NCBI RefSeq assembly: GCF_018873765.1 | Contig: NC_057918.1 | Span: 12,036,862 to 12,100,861 of the forward strand | Length of the DNA stretch: 64,000 nucleotides | From: Telopea speciosissima | Lineage: Eukaryota > Streptophyta > Magnoliopsida > Proteales > Proteaceae | Direction: 5' to 3' | Shown: positions 23,201-35,200 of the stretch, piece by piece | How positions within the stretch are numbered: the first letter of the stretch is position 1 | How the letters are laid out: the number at the start of each line of letters is the position of its first letter | Made by a program: the position numbers and the translations under genes | Notes under the pieces: generated by a model | What the model saw: only the letters and a program-made list of their open reading frames with translations | Databases searched by the model: none | Told to the model about the DNA's origin: nothing

Positions 23201-26200
23201 AACTAAGTATTGGGCTAATCCCGTATGCAACCTAAGTACCCCTAGTTTAGGCTCATTAAAGTGGCCTATTACATAAAAAACCCTTGGGAACAAAGGCCCC
23301 ACATGGATATAACCCAACCCTAAGCCTATTTCTAAAGAAATAAGCCCTATTTGGTGATCATTCTGCATCAACTCTCCCCAATTTGAAAAAATTCGTCCTC
23401 GAATTTTGTAGTGATGAGGGGGAATCAACAGGTGACCAGCAGTTTTGACCATCCCCAAACAGAATTCCGGTGAAGCAGGAATATTGGGGATAAAATCTCC
23501 AAGGCGTGGAGCTTTCTCTTCGAAAAACCATGGTGGCAGAACAAACTCTATGTGTTTGCTTTCTGAAGCAACAACAACTGTCAATGTTTTGTCCATAGAG
23601 CCTTCAGTGTTAGCAACCTTCGCATCTAATGCATGAGACACAAGCTTCACCTCTTTAAGAATAGCATCTTGAAGGTCATTGCCTTCCTGTGGAGTGTTCT
23701 CAACCACCTCTTCATCTTCTGCTGTTTCCACTTTGTCTTCTTTGATTTCTTCGTCATTGACCACTTCAGTAGGGTCTTCTACATGTCGACTGTCCATCTT
23801 TGAAGCTATAGGTGGTGTCTCTTTCTTTTCATCACAATTCACTGCCACTTCAGCTTTATCTTCAACTTGTTCTCTCTCAATTTCCTTTGGCAATGTAAAT
23901 TTGTATTCTCTATACATGTCTTCTTTGTAATCCTTATGCCTATCCCTGTCTTCCCTATGCCTTCTATGAGGTTGGTGAACTTGGGACTGGACCTGATATC
24001 TGTCCTCATCTAGGGGAATGTTGATGCCCCTATGAGGAGTAACCTGTCGTTGCTCAATCAGGTGCGACCTTGCAGTGATAGTCCTCTGTGTAGCTCTAAA
24101 GTCTTCAAACAACGCCTTCTGGTCAGCAGTAAATTTCTGAAACATCTCTACTATTGCTGCCATAGGGTCGAGTGGTTGTGGATTGCCATGTTCAGCCATG
24201 GCTCTGATACCAAAATAATGTAGTCCTAGAATAGGAAATAATCCTATTAGGAGCTAGGTAGAATCAAGCTCTGGTTAAGCCTGCTGTTTAGGGCTGATTA
24301 GGGGCTGTTTTAGGGCAAAATTAGGGTTTAGGATGGGAATTTGGGAATGGGGTTTATAGGGTTTTAATCTGCAGGTTTAGAGGGCCATTATGGAATAAAA
24401 ATATCTGAATTTGGATCAGTTTTAATTTCCTGCAGAAATTGGGGTTAGGGTTTCGGGTTTTGTAATCAAGAAAAACAATTAGAACTAGGGTTAACAGTAG
24501 GATTCAGGGGCTGGGGTTTAGGTCGAGTAGGGGGGAACTTGGGGGAAGGTTCGATCCAATTATGAAGGTAATCTGTCGGCTGAGACAGTCTAGACAGAAT
24601 TTGGGCCAATTAGGGTTTTAATGGGGAAGAAGAATTTAGGGTTTGTGATGGATGGATGGGATCCAAAGCTGGATCGAGTGGAGGGGACATAGGAAGGGGG
24701 CTGTAGCCTGATTTTGATGGTAATCTAATGAGGGAACAGGTCTGGGCAGAGTTAAGACTGGCTAGGGTTTATGGAATACAAATAGAAATAAAAAGAGGAT
24801 CGAATGGGGAAGGGGAAAGAAGGATAAAACAGAAATTAATAGGTAGACTTACAGCAGATATCCACGGCAGTAGATCTAGCATTGAAGGATAGAACCACCT
24901 TCACAAAGAGCCTCCCAGCCGTCACGGCGTAAGGAGTCGCAGGATTCCACCCACCCTTCCACCTTGATAAGCCCACAAGGATGCACACACTCTTGGAGAG
25001 CAAGGAGCAGCAAGCAGCCACGAAAATCTCTTTTTTAAAATTCAAATCTGTTGTGGGGGTGCCTCCCACGATTCCTTTATTTATAATTAAAGGCCTAAGC
25101 CAAATCCTCATACAATCTAATCTCCTCCTCACTTAAATCGTGGAAGGGATCTAATCAAAGTCAAATTACTAATTTAAAATACTAAAATATCCTAACTACC
25201 CCTACTAACTTAAAATAAAAGAATCCAACTTAAAAACAACTAATTAAAAGAAGATTCCATATTAGCCAATAGGATAAAAGAACCTATTAACCAATAGGAA
25301 CACTTCACTTAAATTAGACCCATTGAACCACTTGGATGCAACCAAATCTAAACCGGTTCAATCTAAAAACATAAAAATAACTAAGTATTGGGCTAATCCC
25401 GTATGCAACCTAAGTACCCCTAGTTTAGGCTCATTAAAGTGGCCTATTACATAAAAAACCCTTGGGAACAAAGGCCCAACATGGATATAACCCAACCCTA
25501 GGCCTATTTCTAAAGAAATAAGCCCTATTTGGTGATCATTCTGCATCACTGTCCATTGAAATGAACTATGGCGTGTTGGATCGAGCCCACCCATGGTCCA
25601 ATGGAGCCGATGCATAGTTGTCGAGGCGGTGGAGTGGTGCCTAAGCGCTTAGGCGACAAAGCGCCCAAGTGTTATATTTATCTTATATCATCAAAAGTCA
25701 ACATTAAGCCACATCAGGTCATCAAAAAATCAACATCAAGCCACTTCAAGTCATCAAAAACCAACGTTAAGTCATCAAAAACCAATATTATGCCACATCA
25801 AGTCATCAAAAATCAACATAGAACTAGTAGGCAACAGAACTGAAGAAGCAAGCTATTGGAAGTTTGAAACAATTGGTTTATACTGTTCTTGGAATTAGTC
25901 ATTGTCCTGGTATTTGTAGTCTCACATTTGGTTTATACTGTTCTTAGAAAATATGATCTTATCTATTAGTAATTAAACTACTCTTGATTTTGAGAAAAGT
26001 TCTTGTTCTCTAAGAAGTTTGACTGGTCAAATGATTTTATTTTTACATGAGACTTTTTTTAATTAGGTAGAGCATAAAACCAGCTTTCCAACAAATCCAA
26101 GATTGCTTAAATTTGATTTACATTGAAGGTGTTATGTTCCGGTCAAACTTTATTTGGTGTGCGAATGCTGTCAAAATCTCTTTGAATGGGTTTTTTTTTT

Positions 26201-29200
26201 TTTTTGGATATCAAAATAAATGAATATTTTACCATTCTTTTTGTTTTTAGCAATGTTTTATCATATTAAGATTTATGGATTTTTTTTTATTTGCGAAAAA
26301 CTCCAGCATAAAAAAGTTGAAAATTAAACCTACCGTTGAAAATCCAGTTTTTGTTCTTGAATTGGGGATTGACTTTTTATCCTTTTGGAATTTTATTTTT
26401 TAACTATTTTTATTGGATTCAAATAAGGGGGGGGGGGAGGGTAGTTTATTTATGAATAATATCTTAAGTAAATGAACCATTTACTTAAATGATATTTGGC
26501 ATAAATAAGGGCCAAACCAGGTTTGATACCACTAAGGCGTTCGATACCACTAAAGTGACAGTCGCCTAGACCCCAAAAAATCTGCTTGGACACCTAGGTG
26601 ACATATTGACAACTATGTGCCGACATGCATTGTCCTCCGATTGCATGACAAATGCATGCGGCGTCATTGTGTGCGAGAAGAAACTAGAGTAGTCCTCCAC
26701 AGCTATAAACGGTCCCATCTACATACTACAAGTAACCTACCGTAGGGTATAGGTCACTGTAATGTGAAGAACCAGCCACTGAGCTATTATCAAAAGATGG
26801 TGTTGGCAGCATGTACATATGGCTGATGGGCTAAGAAGAAGCTGTCGACAAAGGACGATCTAGTATACCCCCGTGAGTGGGCGTCATACTCAAATTGGGG
26901 ACGGATGAAGAAGATGCATGCTCCCCAATGCCAATGAAATGACCATATTGACTGTACTCTGACCAGCTGCTCTCTTCGGTAAAGGATGGGGCATGCCAGT
27001 GCTGTCCCTTATCCTCATGCCTCCTAGAGTGCTAGACAAGCTATCAGCGTCCATACAATCAGCCTGCTCATCTGCTCGGAACCGGTGACGAGGCCCTCTT
27101 GTGTAGCTTGCACGTGCACCATGGACCGTATCCTTTTTGGGAAAATTTTGTTTACCTGAAATAGTTGAATGGGGCCAAACCTTACTCAGTAAGCAACAAC
27201 GGATCTCTTTGGAGTGATGTGGCAACCCCAGCAGTGTATTCCAGTAGTATGGAGTGGTGATGTGGCAAAAAAAATCCAATTTTCCACCACTTTTCTCTTC
27301 CTCCAGGTCGAAACCACTGAAACCAGCGAGTTTTGGTCGATATTTCGACCTTAACTCGTGAAACAGTGTATATTTATAACATGGATTGTATTGTTTCGGC
27401 AAGATGGTACAAACAGCGAAATTTCGGACGAAACAATGACAATCCGATGTTTCGTTTGCTATGTCGTCTTGGGCCCTTCAAAATTACTGAAATTTTCGAA
27501 TTTTGGGAGAAATTTTGCCGAGTTTTTGAACTGTGATTCAACTATAAGTAATAAGGTCAAAGGTTGAGATAGGATTAGCTGAGATTTTGAACATGCTGAA
27601 TCCAAGTGGGCTATAATTAATGGCCATGGAGGAACTTCCTTTTTCTGGTGGGTTGGTTGGGGATGTGATGCAGATATTTGGCTGGACTGGTTTGACCCGA
27701 CAGGACTCCTAGACCACATTGCACATGGATTCGATTCCAAACTAGGTTGTCGGTTCAGTAAGATACTGAGGGAGTTTTCTTTTATTTGGGAGAATATTAC
27801 GTAATATTTTAAATTGGGTAGGATACATAGGAAGAGTTTAATAAGTTTTTGGAGTTGTTTTTTGTTAGGAATCTTAGTAGAGTTGTTTCCTTATTTGAGT
27901 CTTCTATTTTCTTATTTATAGAGGTGTAACCATTAACATATTAGAATTAATGAGAATGGAATATGGAGTTTTGTTGAGTGTTGCCTATGTGGCCTGGACA
28001 GCTTGTTGGTTGTCCCTGCTCCCTTCTTCTCCTTCCTTCTTTCCTCTTCTTTTTTTCTTGTTCCTTCTTTTTTATTCTTGTTATTCTCTGTTTCTATCCG
28101 AACCCTGATACTAGCGAACCAACAGTGCTGAGAGAGATTTAATCAGTCTTCCTCTTCCCTAATCCTTTCACTCTCAGATTTTGGGGGATAGATCCTTACC
28201 TTTGGGTGACCCATCTTGCTGAACTTGAGCTCCAAAGCTTGTTGGAGTAGTGAGTTTTAGAATCACTTTCAGACCTGGTTCTTCTTCCACTGCCAGGTCA
28301 AGTAATTTAGTACTGGTTTGAATATCAAATCAGTAGCCAAACAAGATCTTTTCTCAGGGGATAAGGTTCAGATTAGGATGATTTAAGTTAACAACAAAAT
28401 AGGTGGTTGGAATGGGGCTTTGGGTGAAGTCGAGTGTATAATGTAATGTGTGGGGGGGGGGGGGGAAGATTAGCCGAAAGTTTCAGTCAAATCAGGTGGG
28501 TAAAACAGTAAATAAAGGGTAATCCTAATATGAATAGGAATAGGGGTAGTAGGGTAATTTTGGGAATTGAAATTAGGGTTAGAATATGATATTCAGCTTC
28601 TGGTTTCAGATTTGAAATAGATCTGTAATCAGTGGCCAAATTAGGATAGAAATCAGAATCGAGATTGGGTTGGAAGTTCTGAAACAGTGTATTAATGGTG
28701 GTAGGGTCAGAACGGGAATAATAGATATCTTCCAATCTGACCGTTAGAATTAGGTCAAAATTAAATTGATTTCTATTCTAGGGTTGATGAAGGTATGGTA
28801 AGAATTTCAAATCGATTGGGTGGTTGGTTTGCTTAATCTAGAAAATAACTTAGTATGTAATCTTCTAGAAAATGCTTGGTCCTAGTTGCACAAAATTAAG
28901 ATTTTACTTACTATGATCAGAAAATAGAAACAAGAACAAGTAACCAGCAGTAATAGGATAGCAAAAACACAAGAACGATCCACCCAGGCTTCACACCGCA
29001 AGGTGTCAGTACTCAGTAGGATCAAACACCAACTCCTTCACCTTGACAAACACAAGGAAGATCTTCACAATGGAAGACTAGTTGCAGCAGCACAGCTCTT
29101 ATTTTTAAGTCAAAATATAAAAATGGATTTGGACTTGGAGTGGGAAATTCTCCCCCTCGTCGACTCAATACAAAGGACTACCACCTCACATGAGTGTAGG

Positions 29201-32200
29201 TTGTGTGGACCCAAGCAACTTTAAAATAATTAAATAGAAAATAGAAAACTAAGTCACTTAAATTCACCCAACAATGAACCAGAATTGACTGTGGTTCAAT
29301 TAACAAAATAAGGACAAAAACATAAGAATTAAACTAAGTATAAAAGCTGGTCTTCTTCTTCTTTGAATACGTCTTCAGATCTGCATTATCATATTTCAGA
29401 TTTTTTAAATTAAATCCCAGGCTGTTGGTTTGAAGAATTGAGGGCTGAAGTCAAGAGATCTTAGGGCCAACTATCTATTCTTAAAATCTTACCTTGATTG
29501 GATTGGAGTCTTGGGTGAGGAGTTGAATCCATCACCAAGGGGGGGGGGGGGGGGTTCCGACCGCTGGTCTGCACTTGTCATGAAGTTGAAGACAACCTCT
29601 TCCCTATTTTATCGAACACCACATTTCTTTCTTTCCCAAAATACCCCTCCCTTTTATCCTCAATCCTATTCCTATCCTTCTTTTATGTTAATGCCAAGAC
29701 TACCCTTATTCTTTAATTCTTAATTCCTACCTTATCCCTTATTCATATACCTAAGTGCTCTACTATTCTGTTTATTTAAAAGTCTATCACTCCCCTTTAA
29801 TGTTTGGATTTTTTAATTGGGTGGGTCTATAATTGATCCGAATTGGTTTCTTTGGAACCCTGTATTGCATCATTGGACTTAGAACAGATTTGACATCATT
29901 GTTTCCTCGATTAGCCAATTTGCTTGCCTGAGTTGGTACTTGGTAGTAGCTGATAGGTTTGGTTAATACCTTTCAAATAGTAAATTTTGCCCCCCCCCTC
30001 GGCTCTGAGGTTTTCAACCATCTTCCCTGGCCCAAATAGAATAATGATGAATAAGATATATCTTAATGGTCTGAGCTATTCATGCCTAGGATGGCAAAAA
30101 AGCCACAAATAATGTAAAATGTGGTGCCTGCATATTTGATGAGAAATTTGTGTCCTTCACTCCTTCCCAAACATGAAGTCTTCCATCAGTTTATCTTTGA
30201 AGTCTTTTGCACTTGTTTACTCAGTGGTTCTGCTACAGTGGTAATTAGAAAGGATAAAGGATATCCTTGTCTAGTGCTTCTAGTACACTATAACTAACCC
30301 TTGTGAGCACCATTTACTAGTTTGGAGAAAGATGTTGATGTTTTGCATGATTTAATCCATTAAACACCACTTGAAGGGGAGCCAATTCAATATAGTGCAT
30401 AATCAATGAAATCTCTTCTGATGTGTTCACAGGTCTTCTCATGTCGGGCTTAGTATATAATCCTTGATATCCTTTGCCATCAATATAAACCTGTCTAGAA
30501 TATATTTCCACTACTGAGGTCTTATTGTGATGGCTATATTACTGAACCCCGTACTTTGTATCTGCTTGTGTATGACCTGTTCCCTCTAGCATCAATCTGA
30601 TCCTATATGTCCTATGAACAGAGTTACTACCATTTGTATTGCACCAGAATGTTATTGTTGTGTAAAATATTATCTTTGTGCTTTCAAATATTATCCTTTA
30701 AATCAGTACTTATTTATACCTCTGAATTTCATTGCTTCAATCATCTTTGTGTTGCGCAAAATATTTAAAAATAATTTTCTTTTGCAATATTCCTATTACG
30801 TCTTTGGCTGTGAAGTATTCTCTGAATGGTGATCTATTGCTTCCTATTCAACTTCTGTCATGTAACTAACTTGTTAAATTGCGCTTAGAAAAATCAAAGG
30901 CATAATATCTCTGAAGATACTTGGCAACAAGTTCTGGCCTTCAGCCGATGTGTACATGAAGATCTTGAAGGTTATGATCCTAAAGGTAAATCTCCAAGTT
31001 CAGACATTATATGGCTTAGACTATAATGAAGCTATCCTTCTAGAATTGTTTTGCATTCTAGTACATTTCTTGTACTAAGCTGTAGATGTGAATCCCAATG
31101 CTCCTGTCTACTTTGCACTGGAGGAAGCACAGGGAAATGCTCTCACTGATAATTTTGGAAGTTTCCAATCATAATAATAAACCATGGCCATGGATGTTGA
31201 CGCCTAGGCATCCAGGTGCCCTTTGCTGGAAGGGCGCCTTGGTCGCCTAGGCGACGCCTTGACGCGTTGTTGGTGTCGTGTTGATTTTTTCTCTCCAACG
31301 CCAAGGATCACGTAAACACCGTGACAACTATGACCATGATTACCCTTATTGATGACACCCTAGTCATTGCAAAGGCTATATGAAATTGGACCATTGAACT
31401 CCTTAAGATGTGGAAAAACTTTGAGAAATAAAGCTCATAACTGTTCGTATCACTGAGCGAACCAAACCCTTTTTATTCGATAGTTGTCAAGGCGACTAGG
31501 CGAGGGGTGCTTAGGAAACAAGGCGCCCGCGTAGGCGTGCATTAATGACTATGTAATATAGCAATGATAATTTTATATAATTATGCTTATATGCAACATG
31601 GGAGCCATATCAATCTAATATGATATAGTTATGCTAGTAACGGCCTAATATGAGAAAACCAACATATAATAAACAAAGTATAGGATATAATATAAGCATA
31701 GTCATAAAAAAATAAAGCAATAAATATAAATCATTTTAAACTCGTGAAGTGTCAACATGGTGTGTTGTCTCCTTGGACCTAAGAAAGAGCCTGGACGCCT
31801 AGGCGACGTCTTGACTACTGTGCTTTATTCTTGAGGATGCTGTTATAGCACTCTTTAGATTTTCTCCAGCTTATACGGCATGGGTTCATCTTTCGAATAG
31901 TTGACCTCTTTGGGTTATATGTTTCAAAATGCCATACATAAATGTCTGTCCATCCATTTTGTTGTCCGTTTATGCCGTTTGGTTTGTGGTGGTTGTTTTG
32001 GCCAAAACCATGCAAGGCGTGAAAGCCAACTGGATAAACTGTTACTAAAGTGAAATGGGCTGGTCTGGGGTGTTTGATACAAAACCTCATTTCTTGCCAG
32101 AAAACAAATGACGCTTGGGCTTCTTCCATTTGATCAATCAGAATTTACTGCCTCAGCCTTCTTAAAAAAAGCCCATTTCTTGCTGCAGGGTTCTTACCCT

Positions 32201-35200
32201 AGGCATAATTCTACAAATTTTTTAACTGAAATTATAGAAATCCCACATTATTTCATTTTTAGAGCAAAACGTGTTGGACTTTGAAACAAATTTTACAACT
32301 TAGATATTTCTTTTGCTCCGTCCAGTTTTATAGATGTTGTATTGAGGTTTGCTTATCCAAGGTAGGTATAGCCGTATAGGATCATCAAGAAAAAATGGTC
32401 TTGAAGCCATTTTGTTGATGAGTCCAGTGTCAGATTTATGCATTTAGCAAAGTTGTTTGATAACGCTGCACTGATAACTTCTGGATAGAGCAGTGTAGGG
32501 AATATATTCTCTAATTTCAGGATTCTCAAACTGAAACACATTTTCATTATTGAATCTGCTCAATACCCTAAAGAAAATTGTTTGGCAAGATGACTTGTAT
32601 GTCCATATAGGTCAAAAGCAATCAAATAATGGCCGTTAGCATTGATTTGCACAGAATGAGACCACTGCGTTCAATGGGCAGATATGAAAGACATCCTGGG
32701 GTTGTTCTGAGGTGCAAATTCCCTTCTGGCTACCACTCCAAACATTTTCATTACCTTGAAGAAGATGGATTTTATTCTCTGTGGAGCATAACGTCTCTGA
32801 GTTGAGGGGACCACTAAGATGCAAGAAGCTGCTAAATATCAACATAACTGAGCTGATCATGTGTAATGTGCAAAACCTGCTTATCTGGGATCTTTTCTGT
32901 GCTTCTTAAACAAGTTACATTAACATGGAGTCGGAAACCCTAACCTGATCAATTGGTGCTAAAAACAGTTGAATCAGATCTGGAACTGTGTGACTGAGGA
33001 TGGACAGATCTCTGCAGTACTGCATTTGAGTGCAGGAGGAAAAATATCAGATTAGAGAGATACATTGGGTTTTGATTGTAGAAGAAGAAAAAAGATTAGA
33101 AAGAGAATAAGGAAGTAAAAAGAACAGATTCGAGAGAAACAGTGGGTTTTGGTTGGAGAAGAGAGGAGAATGTCGGTAGAAGGAGAGGGAGGAGGAAATG
33201 AAGGAAAGGAGGGGGGAAAAGGAGAAGGAAATAAGGAAGAGGTAAGAGAGGAGAGACACAAAGGATCATTTCCCTACGGGCTTATGTGAGTGAGCACACA
33301 ACACTCAAGAGTTTCTTCATTCCATTCTATCTCGGATAAGAACTTTTACATTCGTAGTCTTTACGTTGCCAAGAAATTGCTTACTCAAAAAAATACCAAA
33401 AAGTTGAAGAAGCTAAATTGTCCTTTTTATTTCTCAAAAGTGTCCTCTGTTATATAACTCATCCTACAGCTCCCTCCCCCCTCCCCTCATTGAGAATGAT
33501 TCAGAACTAGGCATGGCCTTAGAATTTTATTGATAGCAAAAATAATTATAATCCATGAGGGAGCGGTACTGGCCTGGAGCTATGCATACTTCAACATTGC
33601 AATGCTCCCCAATTAAATAAACTTAACCTGATGTCTGTGATGGAAGCTCAAGCTATAGAACGCAAAGATAATTTTCCATAATTTCCTTTAGTTTGCCATG
33701 GATGCATTTTACTTTGGGTAGATATGTGGTTGTATGTAGCATGAATGCATTTATTTTTGGGTAGAAATGTTGGTTGATGTATGCTTTGGCTAGCCCTTGT
33801 GTATTATTCTCTCAGAAAGGGTAAGCTTGAAGTCATTGTGGGGCTGTGTTATCCAGCTTGCTGAAACACCTCAGACTGGCCTGCTCCCAAGGTTTACCAT
33901 CATTCTGGATGTCAAATTGGAACTTTTATGATGAGACACAGATGGCTTGACAGTGTAAAGACTTATTCTTTTATATAAAAATAAAAGGAGTGCACAGGAT
34001 AAATTTGAGTTTTGTATTTTTCAAAAAGTGAGACTTCAGTTTCTTTGATCCCCCTTGCAGGTGCTTGGCCGATTCTTATCGACGACTTTGTTGACCATAT
34101 GTACAGGTTGATATCATTCTGTATCATTTCTTTGTATAGTAGATGCTTTATTGTGCCCCTTTATTTTGAAAATTATGCTGCCAAAAGACTAGTTTAGATT
34201 CTTTCATGTTGTATGAATTGCGTAGCTGGGATTGTTCCCCTTATTTAAAACTGGGATATAGTGGGGTGACTGTTCTATTGGTGCTGAGCTCTTGATTATT
34301 TAGAGAATTAGAGAATTAGTAAATAACTAAATATTGACTTTTTACTGTGGATTCTGCAAGTAATATTATTGTTCTCTGTTTGATGTGCCAAATTTGCAAG
34401 GTTCAATCTTTCAGAAGCTCTTGGTGTAACATATTCTTTGATGTGCATAGTCAGCAAGGAAGGTCATCTTTGACTCTTTGTATCTGACGATTATGCAAAA
34501 TTTGTTTCTCCAAGACCTTGATAAAATGTTTTTATTTAGGTATTTTAGATCTGGAATCTTGGCGTAGAATATATGATAGCTGGACAAGCTCCAACTATTT
34601 TTATTTCCAGGATGTTTGGCCGTCTCTGGGGAGGGTCATATTGTACGCAGTCTTACCCCTGCTTTGCAGAGAGGCTGTTCCAGACTGTGGGGTCTGGGTT
34701 TGGCTGTCTTATGATCCCGCTTTATTCTTTTGTGTTACAACTCTGGCCAAGTTTGTTTCATACTTGTTCCTAGTCTGTCTTCTTGTTTCTAGCAACCTTC
34801 TTAAAACTTAAAACCCTATTTTTCAAGCATTGACCTGGGCTCCGGAAATCCATTTATCTCTACTAATAAAGCCCTTGACATCAAACATTCCAAGTGCATA
34901 ATCAAAACATCCTAAGCATATGTATTTATTCTTAGATTTGCTGGACTAGCTGCTTCCTGGGTGGAAGTGTGGAAATACTCTAGTTTAGCGGTAGTTTAGT
35001 TTGAAGTGTTCCCATAAGCCTCTGCTTATCTTAATATAGTTTGTAATACCTTATTTGAAAAGTGCGGGATCCCTTGAAATTTACTTTCATGTACTTCCAT
35101 CTTTCATCTTTCTGTTATTTTCCATATTCCATTTTTCATTTCTCATCTCATGTTACTGGTATTTTCTTGTTTAGACCTTAGTTTTGCGTATTTTGTTTTG

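Larger units (their letters stand above)
22037..25548 (-). mobile_element. Complete non-autonomous LTR retrotransposon (3.5 kb)
   Basis: Antisense in AAR3 intron 5. Parts in minus-strand order: 5' LTR 25548-24216, 3-nt spacer, tRNA-iMet primer site 24212-24201, one ORF, polypurine tract 23383-23371, 3' LTR 23370-22037; flanked by CTGTC duplications. The internal region is only 845 bp and has no protease, reverse transcriptase, RNase H or integrase, so it must rely on another element's enzymes. It seems to be a Ty3/gypsy derivative with the gag start fused to sequence next to the polypurine tract. Few LTR differences indicate a recent insertion. Confidence 0.9.
20859..30888 (+). other. AAR3 intron 5, 10 kb of nested transposons
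   Basis: Separates the [13 protein letters not shown] exon from the NISEDTW exon. Holds the complete short LTR element (22037-25548), a 1-kb hAT element (25613-26617), a probable DNA-transposon remnant (26630-27540) and LTR-like pieces at 27.7-28.2 and 28.4-29.9 kb. 20859-22031 and 29900-30888 show no recognisable feature apart from an AC microsatellite at 21727-21765. Confidence 0.8.
30986..34060 (+). other. AAR3 intron 6
   Basis: Contains two small hAT-family elements (31189-31332, 31480-31822). The purine-rich block at 33040-33260 is simple sequence, not coding. The rest shows nothing recognisable. Confidence 0.7.

Noticed and set aside
22658..25132. Pair of 98-codon minus-strand ORFs
   Set aside because: They are the same non-coding LTR segment present once in each LTR.
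26890..27402. 170-codon minus-strand ORF as a host gene
   Set aside because: It crosses transposon subterminal repeats and has no recognised host domain; treated as part of a DNA-transposon remnant.
33047..33261. Ser/Phe/Leu-rich ORFs on the minus strand
   Set aside because: Translation of a purine-rich low-complexity tract in an AAR3 intron.
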